Shown here piece after piece: positions 12,801 through 24,800 of a DNA stretch of 64,000 nt. The first letter of the stretch is position 1, and each line of letters starts with the position of its first letter. Source of the DNA: Rostratula benghalensis (Eukaryota; Chordata; Aves; Charadriiformes; Rostratulidae); contig VXAI01000035.1 in the NCBI GenBank assembly GCA_013399305.1, positions 2,017,173 to 2,081,172 of the forward strand, given 5' to 3'. A model generated the notes under the pieces. The model was given only the letters and a program-made list of their open reading frames with translations, made no database searches and was not told the origin of the DNA. Both the position numbers and the translations under genes were made by a program.

Positions 12801-15800
12801 AACAACCCAAATATCTGCCATTGCTTCACTGTTTATTTTTTTAAAACTGGTATTTTGAGTTAATCTCAATTTTATACGGGTATCTGGCTCACATTGGCAT
12901 TGGATACTGTCTGTATGGAATGGAAGCTTAAGAATGCTTTATTCAGGGAGAACTGAGAGGCAGGAGCAGCAGTCTCCTGTTAAACTTTATTCAGTGTCAA
13001 ACACTCCACTGGAAAAGTCAGACATTATCGTGCTAAGCTTTGAGACGGGTGCAAGCCTTGCTGTTCATTTCCATGGGCTTTTCTTTCAAGGCCTTTAACC
13101 CCGACAATGAGTATCATTTCAAGAATCGGATGAAGGTGTGCCAGAGAAACTGGGCAGAAGTCTTTGGTGAGGGGAACATGCATGCTGTCTCGCCCATATC
13201 CACTTTCCAGAAGGTGAGCACCAACGTGCACGATTGTTTGATAGGTATTTATAACCCAAGGAAGTCTTAAATGTCTCACCAAGAACTACAGTGAATAGAT
13301 CTTCTGCATATGTTGGTCTGTAAAAATGAATGCGTCCTCTCAAATTGTCCCAGTTCTCTGTTAGAGGCTGGATTTGGAACTTAATGGACTTTCACATCTA
13401 AAGTATCACAACAACCAGACAGGCAGATCCGTTGTATCTAAGGACTGACATCTGTTTGGCTGTTGAGTGTGAAATGACTGGGATAAGTCAAAGTGTACAA
13501 TTCTGGCTGAGAATTTGTGCTTTTCTGACAGCCAAGGGTAGGATATCGTCAGGTCAGACAACGCTGGCAAGGAAGCAAGTTGAGGTTTTGAGGTTTCCTC
13601 TGTCTTGTTGCAGTTGTTCCAGGCGGGTAGGTCTAAAAAAAGGACCCTCAGTGGTGTTGATATCTCCCTTCAGGAAACAAGTTTGCGGCAGTAGAAAGAA
13701 AATTCTACGTCTGCTGCTTTAGGAAAGGTTCTTTAGTAATGTTCCACGCTGCCAGTTGCTATAAATACTGCTGCCCATGAGTCAGCAGCCACAGTGCATG
13801 CAGTTACCACAGCACATGGTCAGTGTAGAGTTCAGAAAAGGATGATGCTAATGAGAACCTCCCAGAGCTTAGTAAAGGAGCTCCATGCCTGGTAAAGGAG
13901 CTGTTAAAACACATTGCTGTTTTCTTTCAAATAATGGCATATGCATTTGGGCTGTGGGTTAATGGGCTGAATGTGTTTGTCTGAATCTGTTTCAGAAAAC
14001 AAATGCTTAGCATCAATTGTTGCAGCTACTAATTTGTTCATATTTTAATTCTTCAAGGAACCTCATGGGTGGCTGGTGGATCTGGTAAACAGGGTAGGTA
14101 AATGTAAACCAAGCATAATTGTTATTTCTCATTTGAATTCATTCGGCTTCAGAGATTATTTCCTCTCCCTCCCCCTCCTCCTTGTTTTTCATCTCTTCGC
14201 TTTTGTGACAACCACAAAGAAAATAGTTTCACCTTTTTGTCCTGCCTATATGTAGGGAAGGGGCCTTGCTCAATGAATCTTGTTGAGTTGCTGCCCTTCT
14301 GCCTTGACCACCTTTGCTCTAACATGATAGCTATGACTAGAGGAAGCCAGGAGCTCAGCTCAGGCTGCAATGCTGTTTCCCAGTCAAATATGCTGGGCCA
14401 GTCAGCTCTTGCTGTATGTGGTCTAGCTTTCTTCCCTATATCTGTTTTTACCTAGGACCAAGTTTCTAGGTTGATGCTTAAACTGGTACCAGGTAGTATA
14501 ATTGCATTCCCCCCAGTGTGCCTCCAAATTCCCATGAAAATCTCAAGCTTATGTTGAATGTGGTGTTCTGCAGTAAAGGATACTTGTTGGCATCCCTGCA
14601 ACTCTCAGTGGAGTATTTTCTATAATAACTTCTTTAAAAGACAAAATATTGTAGTTCACTAACATAATACTGATTATTTTATTTCAGTTTGCAGAGTTGG
14701 GTGGATTTTCAGCAATTCAGTCCAAGCTCAATTCAGAAGATATTGAACTTGGGGTAAGCTCATCCTCTGCCATGAGATTTTTCCCTTTCCATTACCATTT
14801 TTGTGTAGAAACAGTGGCATCCCCTTTGGCCTCTGGTACCTTCAGTTTGGTACCAGGGCAACATTCCCACAGAGCCTTGGAGAAGTGCAGTCAGGCTGGA
14901 GGTCAAATGAGGTTGTGCAGTAAAATCCTGACTGGAGAGCTTTTGAGACATCACAGAAAAGAGGAAGGGTTAGTGTTCCTTTCTGGCTAACATTCAGCCT
15001 CCCAGTTAGACATCAATCAGTCTAGTTTCCACTGTAAATTCACAAGTATGTTCCTGGTTTTCTGTTTACTTCAGCTGTGGCTCCATTCAGCTGCAAGCGA
15101 ATTGACTTCTGTCATTTATTATAGAAATCATTGTTTAAGGAACAAAAATCCTTAGGAAAATAGACACTGTCTAATCTTATGCAACTTCTCAAGAGCTGTG
15201 TCTAAAAACTGTCTGGTTCAACAGTTCTAAGCTATTTTTGGTGACAAAGCCTAACTTGTTTAGCTTCAGCTTCCTAAGCTATATTCAGAAGACTTCATAA
15301 TCTTTAGAGGTTTGAAGAACAAGGAGGCTAAGGGAAAAAGAGGACATTTAGAATCTTGTCCCTCATGAATCACTGTGCTTTCAGTGAAATGCCATCTGGA
15401 GTGAATTCAGATATTTGCTACTTTTTAAAGAGAGAATCTCGTATATGAGCATAACAGAGAATAAGGAAACTTGACGTTAATCCTGATACTGCAATAGAAA
15501 CTTTGACTTTCTTTAATGAGCAGTACCTGCTTGCTTGGAATGAAAGTCTGGTTCAGCATCGCTTAATTTAGACCTTGGATTGCTGTGGTGCACACTTAAT
15601 TTCACAATTCTTGATCCAGAGTGGGAAGAAACCAATTTTGGTATTATTTATTGGCAAACAAATGTCTTTATACTTTCAATGTCTTGATGATCGATAACAC
15701 TTGAAAATCATAGAATACTGTTTCTATATATAAGCCCAAATATCTTTTGGATGGTATAGGTATATAGCTTGAGTATGAAGTAAATAGGAATAAAATCATG

Positions 15801-18800
15801 CATTGAAGAGATCTTGGTGTGTCTATGACACGTTTACAAAAGCTTTCTCCCGCTTAATGCTTTGGGTGAGAACTTTACCACATGGCTTTAACCTCCAGTC
15901 TTGCATTCACACTTGTAATTTCTGTAGAGAGCAAGCAAAATGTTGATGTTTCTGTTTACTTCTGTGACTGAAACAGGATCAGACAGATAAGACGGAGCAG
16001 AATGATGAGAGGACCAAAATGAGTGAAAACTGGGAAGGCATATTTTTTATTTCAGGAAAAAATATGTAACACATACTGTAATGCCCTAGAGTAAATCCCT
16101 CCTGAACCACGTGTTGTTGTAAAGGGGCTGCACACCAAAATCAATTTGTAGCAAATGAGTGAAAATTATCATATGAGAAATAATATGTATTTGCCTTCAT
16201 TTGCCTTTTAAGGTGTAGGTGACTAGCTCTGGAAAGATCTCTTCTTTGTGCATCTAAATAGTTGCTGTATTTCTTTCAGGCAATCTCTGCATTAGTTCAA
16301 CCATTTGGAGTTTGTGCAGAATATCTTAACTCTTCTGTAGTACAGGTAAAACGCCTTTGTTATAAGTTCTTTTCAGCAAATGGAAAAGCCTTGAAATGTG
16401 ATTGTAGTAGTTTGCTCAGATTCAGATGGAGCCCTCTGTGTCAAAGTAGATTTTGGGCAGTATGATATTAGAAAGACAACTACATGAGAACCTCTTCTTT
16501 TTACCGTAGGAATTTGAAAAACCAAAGGACTGGAAATTAGTTTACAACTGTCTTGGTGTCAAACTGGTGACTAATTCAAAAAGCCTTCAAAAGTCACTTT
16601 GCATAAAGTATAAGAATCTTTTTGAGCATCCTGAGGGTGATGGATAGAGAGGGCTCAGCCAGTGTTCAGATTCCTTTTCTGAGCCGGGTGATCCCTGGTC
16701 TCTTACCTACACCTGCAACAGTGAGAAGCTTTGCCGCTGCCATTAGGAAGCTTCATCAGCGTAAAGCGTGTTCAAAAAAAAAAAAAAATCTAGCTTAATA
16801 GATGGATTTTGTATTAAGTTTACCTTTCTGACTGAGGTCAAGCACCTGAATAGGAAAGTTTACCCCTGAAAAAAAATTGTGCTACAGGAAAAAAAAAAAA
16901 CACAACCTGACATATTTGTACATGCAAATATACCCCAGGCTTCACACCTACACTCATTAACAAAAACTATTGATTTAATAAGTGACTGAAAAATTTTATT
17001 TAAAAAGGAGGTAGTTTAGAAGCCACTGGGAGTGAAAGAACCATGTGCATCTAATAACTGATACTTTTTTAAAGGTCTATTTCCTTCTCTTTTTTTAAAA
17101 AAAAATCCAACATGTATTATGGCAGTCTGAAATGCCTTCTTGTTCTAATTGTTTCTTTTTCTGGATGTTCCTAGCAGGATAGTTTTATGTATGTTGTAGG
17201 TGTTGCTTTATGTCTAAGATAATTGTGAGCTTTCAGCTGTGAATTTCACTTTGCTGCAGCCAGATCTTCTGAGTAATGTAATAGATTTCAGGAAACATAA
17301 AATGATCGTCATGCCTTTTTTCACATTCTTTAGCCCATGCTGGATCCAATCATTCACAAAATGATTAAATATGTACAGAATGTAGAAGAGAAGGACTTGA
17401 AAGACAAGGTAATGCTTTATATATTAAATATTTAAGAAGAACTTAATGTGTGTCTTAGAAATGCTGGCAATGTAGACTAGAACAATAGCTTTATTTTCCC
17501 TGGCAAAAATCCAGCCTGTTCTGAATTCTGACTGAATGACATAGAACAAAATACATGCACCCAGTTCCACCCAGTACCCTTTCTTGTAGATATCTGGTGT
17601 TGTGACCGTTTTTAAAACATTTTTGGTACTGCTGCTATCAAACATGGTTTTGTTGGCCCCCTTCTGAAGGGTACAGCATGCTCACTTCTCCAGCTGACTT
17701 TAAGATGCTTACTAGGATGCAGTCTGTTAAATTCTTCTAACTTGTGTACGTACAACGGTTGCACTAGCTCTTCACTTCTGAGGATTTGGTAGTTGTTGAT
17801 AAAATGTCTGTGACCTGTGACTCCTTCCTGTTTTACCCAGAATACGGCATTCAGCTCTATCAACTTTTTAAGTGTTGACTTTTTACTTAGGCTTAAATCA
17901 TTAATTGTAAACTGGAAAGTGTGCATAGGTTTTTTGATGGCAGAGGAGTGATTTAGCGTACCAAATCTGTAGCAGCAGAGTCTACTTGAACCAAAAGTTT
18001 TGTTGTCCTAGAATTTCTAGTGTGCAAGTAATACTTCCAGCTGTAAGGGGTGCTGCTTTTCGTAGACTGAACACCCTGTGTTGGGTCACTAAACCTACTC
18101 GGTGTGAATCGCTGAAGTCTTAAGCAGAATACCAAAAAATAGCAATGCTTCTGGTTGTCCCTGCTTTTTGTTTTGTTTCAAACAGAGACTAGTCAGTATC
18201 CCCGAGCTCTTGTCTGGTATCAAACTGCTGTGTATGCGCTTCCAACCTGATTTGGTAACGGCGGTAGATGACTTACGGCTGGACATCCTGTTGCGCATGT
18301 TAAAATCTCCTCACTTCAGTGCAAAAATGAATTCCCTCAAAGAGGTAGGTTTGGGTGGTTTTGTGGGCGTGCGTACGTGTGTGTGGAGGTGGGGTGGGTT
18401 GTTAATAAGTCATTGAAACCACAGCCTTAAAGAAGAGATTTTCTGACAAATTATGTTGCCTTGGCAAAGGCTTAGTTTGTAATAAATACCAGCACAAGGT
18501 AATATGACAAGAGTGGTTTGTACCTTTAATAGCCACTGCAAGGACTGTGGCCTGCTAATTAGAAAATATGTAGACATAGTTTGAACCTTTTCTAGGAGCT
18601 GTAATTTTGGATTGATTTATAAGTAGTGGTCTGTCCTATCCATCGAATATTCACTCTGAGATAAAAATGATAATTCAGAGCATCCTATGGGATAACCCTT
18701 TTCTCACTGAGACAAAAGGGGGGGGAAAAACCCAAAAGGGACTTAATCCTAGATTGATGTCTCAGTCCAGCTACATGATTACACTATATAATTATGTGTA

Positions 18801-21800
18801 TATTTTTTATTATGGTTGTAAAGGGACACTGTAGTAAAACCTAGGAGCTGGAGCTTATGGATCAGGGCTCTTTATGCTAGAATCTCACATCTGTTTAGAA
18901 GATGAGAATGGCTTATTTCTCATGGGAGTTGTGGCTTAAGTTTAGAGTTGTTCATTCATTTCTTCTTTCAAGAACTTGGACAATTTCTGTGTCCAAAACA
19001 ACATGGCCTGTTTTTAGCATGCAGACATTGTAAGGTGTTTTAGAGTCCCTCTTGGACTTTCCACTTCTTAGGGGAAAATTGAGATGTTAAACATTATTGT
19101 TGTTTGGTTCTTAATCATAAGTACCCTGTATCCTTGGTGAAGTTATAAAAGTGTGACTTTTGAAGGCTTTAGCAGAAATGTACTCTTTCTCCCCCAAGTG
19201 AGGAGCCTGCATTGGTTCTGTATTGGATAGAAAATAGGACACTGATTTGAGCGTAACAAGCAGAAGCCTGAAATAACCTACTTCTGCTGCCTCTGTAGCA
19301 ATAAACCTGGCAGCACAGGACAGCTTTCCTGTGTCACACTGGGAATCTACTGCATCAGTGACTGATGACAAGGATATGTTTCTGGCTAAAAGTTTGCCTT
19401 TAAACAGCTTACTAAAAAACAAACACCACCACAAAAAACAACTAAAACCCCCAACAAACAACTGAAACACAACAACCCCCCACTAACCAAACCACACACA
19501 CACACACACCCCCCCAAAAAAAAAACCCCACCCAAAACCAACCACATGAAAAAAAACCCACAACAACCAACCACCACCTGTGCTCAGAATATTTCAGGAT
19601 TCACACTTAAGCTTCACAGTGGAACTTTTGAATCTATTGCATTGTGTGTGTGTATAATGCAGGTGGGGAATCATGGTTAGAATCTCACATTTTGCAATTT
19701 CTAGGTGACAAAGTTAATAGAAGACAGCACTGTATCCAAGTCAGTGAAGAACGCAATAGATACGGACAGATTACTAAATTGGCTAGTAGAAAATTCTGTC
19801 CTCTCAATTGCTCTAGAAGGTAAGCACTTCCACAAAGATTTTTGGCTTTGAATATAGGATCATAGAATGGTTGGAGTTGGAAGGGACTCTAAAGATCATC
19901 AAGTTCCAACCCCCCTGGCCTGGGCAGGGACACCTCCCACCACACCAGGTTGCTCAAAGCCCACTCCAGCCTGGCCTTGAACCCCTCCAGGGATGGGGCA
20001 GCCACAGCTTCTCTGGGCAAACCTGTTCCAGTGTCTCACCACCCTCACAGGAAAGAATTACTTCTTAGTATCTAATTTAAATTTCCTGTCTTTCAATTTA
20101 AAACCATTATCCCTCATCCTGTCACTACACTCCCTGATCAAGAGTTCCCTCCCCATTTCTCCTGTAGTCCCATCTCATCTAAATCTCCCATCTTTCAGTT
20201 TAGAACTATTACCCCTCATTCTATTGCTCCACTCCGTGATAAAGAGTCCCTTTCCAGCTCTCCTAGGCCTCCCTCAGACACTGGAAGGCTGCTCTAAGAT
20301 CTCCCCGGAGCTCTTCTCCAGGCTGAACAACCCCAGCTCTCTCAGCCTTCTAATTTTAAAATTTTGCCTGTCCTCTTCAGTACATCTTAATGAAACATTA
20401 TTAACAAAAAGAGTTCAAAGGTTTTGTTGCCTTCAAAACAGAGTAAGGAAAACCTTGCAAATTCTGTCATTGAGTTCTGTATTCACATTTGTGCAGGTGC
20501 CTTCTGCTGTACTGGGGGTTTTTACTCTCACTTTATCTTTGTATATTGTTAGCCCCCAGAAAAGAGATTTTGGGATTTCTTTTTCCCAAGTAGTAAGACC
20601 CTATAGGTGTGAACTGCTGTCAGATGTATAAAATAAAAGAAAACAAGAATGGAAGGAGCTTTTTGTTTTCTTTGAACAGATAGATTTGTCTGTAACGGTA
20701 AAGAAAGAATTTGCAAATGATTTCAAACTGATCTTGTCCCTTTTAAGAGAGCTTGCTTATCCCTATGCATTTAATGTATCTAACCCTGTTTTAAATGTAT
20801 TCATTCAGTTGCCTCTGTTCCATAGGTAATATAGACCAAGCGCAGTACTGCGATCGTATAAAGGGAATTATTGAACTGCTGGGCAGTAAATTATCGTTAG
20901 ATGAGCTCACTAAAATTTGGAGAATTCAGGTAAGTAACCAGGACTGGGCAGATGCTTTTAGACTGTCATATAAAAGCAGATAATTCTGGTGGTGGGATTT
21001 TTTGGTTTATAATACAGGCATCTCTTTATTGCAAAGTGGAGGTGTTGAGATGTTAACAGTACAGTTAATGCAAAGGCTTTTTTCTTCTACTTCCTTTATG
21101 GTTTAAAACCAAGTGTTCTGGCAATTTCTTGTAACGCAGCTGTTAAACCCTACAACAAAGTTCAGTTCTTTTGCAACAAGTGTTAAGGGCCTGCAAAAAT
21201 ATTTGACTTGGAAGAAGTAGTTGTCAGCCTGAAATAGTTGACAGAGTGTTTGTCAGACCAAAGACCGTGCCTAAGGATATTAATTTTCATGGATGGAGGT
21301 ATAAATTTGAATGCAGCTCAGTCTGACTTTCTAAAGAGAGTGGGCTCAAATTGTATGAATTCCCATTTAACTTCCTGTGCATACATATAATTGAATGACA
21401 AGTCATCTTTTCACATCCACTTTAGGTATATTCAGCTTATTGCTGTGTAGGAAAGGTTTGACTGCACAAGGCAAATGACCTGTGGAAACTTTGACCAGAA
21501 ACATAATCTTCCACTGCAGGAAGTCATTTTCTTCTCTGTCCAAATGTTGAAATTTCAGATTAAACTCAGTGGAGGCTGGCCTGGTAGCAAGTCTTGTGTG
21601 CTTAGTGGAGCTGAAGTATGATTCTAGCTTGCTCACTTTTATTCTTTAATAAAATGCAGTATTTTCTCCCCCCCCTTCTGGCTCCTGTTACCATGGTGCT
21701 CCCATCAGTGTGGGAGGAGATTTTTTTGTATTGCTCACTTGTGAGTAAAGCCTTAAAGAGTGCTGGAGATGGAGCACCACGCACACAAACTCACCCAGGC

Positions 21801-24800
21801 AATAGGAGTGCTGATGGCTGTTACTGCTGGCCCCACACCTTACCATGGTATGTGCCATTGCAGCATCCTGAAGCTGCTGTAGTAATGGCAGACTAACTTG
21901 TTCTTTCCCACTTTAGAATTACTTCCAAAAACCTCTCTGCCAGTAAAATGAGGAGCAGAGACAGTTATTTTTACCTTGCACTTCTAACTTGTCAAAGGCC
22001 TATATTCTTTCTTGTCAGTATGAAGAGTAGGATAAAGCTTACATGAAGGTTTTGCTTTATTTCATTTGGGATACAGACTTGCCTTCAGGTGTTTCCCTTC
22101 CTCTTTTCAGTCAGGACAATCCTCCACTGTGATTGAAAACATACATACCATTATTGCTGCGGCTGCTGTGAAGTTTAGCTCTGATCAGCTCAATCATTTA
22201 TTTGTCCTAATCCAAAAGGTAAGTTTTCAGGTGAACTTATATTCCTTAGGAAGAGAATTGGTGGGTTGCACTTGTTCATCCAGCCTACCAAAAGGCAAAC
22301 ACCTTTATGTTTTCTTTATACAAGTATAAATATAAAATTGGCTATAAAATAACACTTTTAATATGGGGGTGGGGAGCGTTTAACCCAAAAGCCTCATCTG
22401 CTATTGGTACTCCTAATTGACTTAGATTTTTTAAAGTACATCATATAGGCATTGCTAAGGTACTTAAAAAGTGAGATTTGTATTATTATATCAAAACTTT
22501 ACTAGTTTGTATTTGGGCAAATGAGTACTGTGACTCCCAGTAACAAAAATTAGGAAATAGGCATTGTGGAAACATAATTGTTTGTATTTTGATTTTCCTG
22601 CAGCAAAACAATTGTAGATCACATTTTTGTGTACGCTGGAGACTTAACAGGCTGGCTGTGCTTGTTGCTGCAGTAATGAATGTTGTTTCTTTGTCACACA
22701 GAGCTGGGAGACAGAGAGTGACAGAGTGCGACAGAAGCTGTTGAGCCTCATAGGGCGCATTGGTCGAGAAGCACGGGTGGAGACCACCACTGGGAAGGCA
22801 TGTGAATGCAAAATAGTGAAATGGTGTCTTCTGGGCTTTCTTTTTGTTTTGTTTTGTTTTTTCTTTATTAAATGTAGGGCTGCTAGTCTCTGTACTTCCT
22901 AGGTCCTAACTAATCTTGCACTTCTTCCTCTAGGTTCTGGAGGTACTTTGGGAGCTGGCTCACCTTCCAACATTACCATGTAGTCTTATTCAGCAAGCCT
23001 TGGAGGAGCATCTGACAATCCTCAGTGATGCCTATGCAGTGAAAGAGGCAATCAAAAGAAGCTACATCATCAAATGCATAGAGGATATTAAGAGGGTTGG
23101 TTTATTATTTTATCTTTTCCAAAATGAAATGTTACCTAGCCTTGATGTAGCCCTTGCTTTCAAGATGCACAAATTGTGTGTCCCATCTGTAAGTTCTTAC
23201 CTTGGGGAGTCCACGAGAGGGGTAGGCTTTGTGTGAGCCAGTTTGTTGACCATGAGACTCATAGTAAGTCTCTTGCCTTTGTTTTAAGCAAATTTTCAGC
23301 ACAAGGAGTGATCAGTTTATGGGAAACTACCAGGATGGGCCCAAGGTTAGAATTTGCAAATGGAACCACTATAAAGGTATGTCAGTATTTTAACTGTCCC
23401 TTTCATGTGAAAGCCTAGATTAGTTTTCTTTGAGTTAAGCATGTGTTCTGGCATGGCCATTAAGTCTCAAAATGCAAACCGATATTTAAAACATAGTAGT
23501 TTTAGATTTTAATAAAATAATACTTCAACTTCTTTTCATCTAACATAAAGAAGCCGTTCCCGCAGCTGCCTGCGCTAAGGTGTTTCCTGGCAGCAGCAGA
23601 GATGTGCATGGCTTAAAAGACTCCATATGCTCTATCCTGCACTGTTCATATGGCAGGCAGTTCTTCTTGAGGTCTGCAGGAATGCTTCTGTCCTCTTTTT
23701 TTTTTTTTTTCAGTCTGAAGTATACCAGTAAATAAAGAAAAAAAAGCTTGTACTTTTTTCATTCATCTATTTCATGGTAAATGAAGGTTTGTTTGTGTTG
23801 CAGCATCTGTTGAGGGTTTTAATTGTTTAGGAGGCATAGTATGTTTCTTGATACTGGTCACACTTTTGTGTGTGTGTGTTTACAAATACAGATTTCAACC
23901 TTTTAAGTTCTCAATCTCTGTAAAACTGGCAGTCTTCTTTTGGATCTTCTCTCGTCCTTTCCTTTTCTTGCATTCTTCTTAATTACATTTTGGCAAGGGC
24001 CTTAACAGAGGTGCTGCAGCAGGGAACACTAAAGGAAAGCTGTCATCAAAGCCTGGAAGGGATCGGGGTAACCCTACAGCAGATGTTTTAAAACCACATC
24101 ATTTCCTTATTCCCACTCATTAGGGGAAATGAAGACATAAACTGGGAGGGAATGTAATATTAAGGTGGCATTCTTAAATACATGAGGGAGCCTTCAGTAG
24201 AGAGCTCTCTGTTATGGGCAGGTGGCTTTAATCTCGCTAAGCGTGTAGGCTTTATTGGTTGTTGTCAGTATTTAAACCAGACATCACTTCCCTGAACAAG
24301 CAACCTCAGTACTGGTTTGTGTGGTCAAACTTTACAGAAAATGAAGCCTCCCAGAAAAGTGATGAGCAGTTCTAACAATGAGGTAGGAGGGTTATTCTTT
24401 GTAGGTTCTCTTTCAAAAAGCAGCTTAAGCATCCTTTGCTTCCTATCAGAGGGCTCCTTGCAGCACCAATCAGAAATTTCTTCTTGTCTCTTAACCCTCA
24501 GAGTATTTCAGGTTCTTTCTTCTATTATTCCTGCTTTAGCAATAAGTAACATCATTTGATGGGAATTACCCTTTTATGCCCTAACAGGCCTGCTTATCTC
24601 CCATAATTGAGGATGGTGGCGGTTCTCTCTCCGTGGTGCAACTGAATTCTTTTTGTCTACATAATTTGCATGTTCTCTAGCAAGAATGGGGTACTTGGGG
24701 CTTAATAATAGGGATAGCACGTGTGTGTCAAAGGACTTCTTGTAGAAAGTGAAGAAGGGCACCTTGAGTGTGTTTGGAAAGGGACCAGGAAGAAGTAACT

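Noticed and set aside
13025..13343. Two minus-strand open frames overlapping exon 5
   Set aside because: Mirror frames of a conserved + strand exon, with no independent support.
19386..19577. Minus-strand frame rich in Gly, Val, Cys and Phe that looks like a membrane peptide
   Set aside because: A product of the A/C-only low-complexity tract.
19993..20631. 212-codon + strand open frame with repeated Leu/Ser-rich units
   Set aside because: Antisense to a CR1 copy; the internal repetition comes from the 102-bp tandem duplication, not from a protein repeat.
24023..24067. Alternative 45-nt block flanked by AG and GT in the same intron as the candidate exon 16
   Set aside because: Phase fits, but several AGs lie just upstream, there is no clear pyrimidine tract, and the peptide shows no similarity. 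The 24338 block has better splice context.
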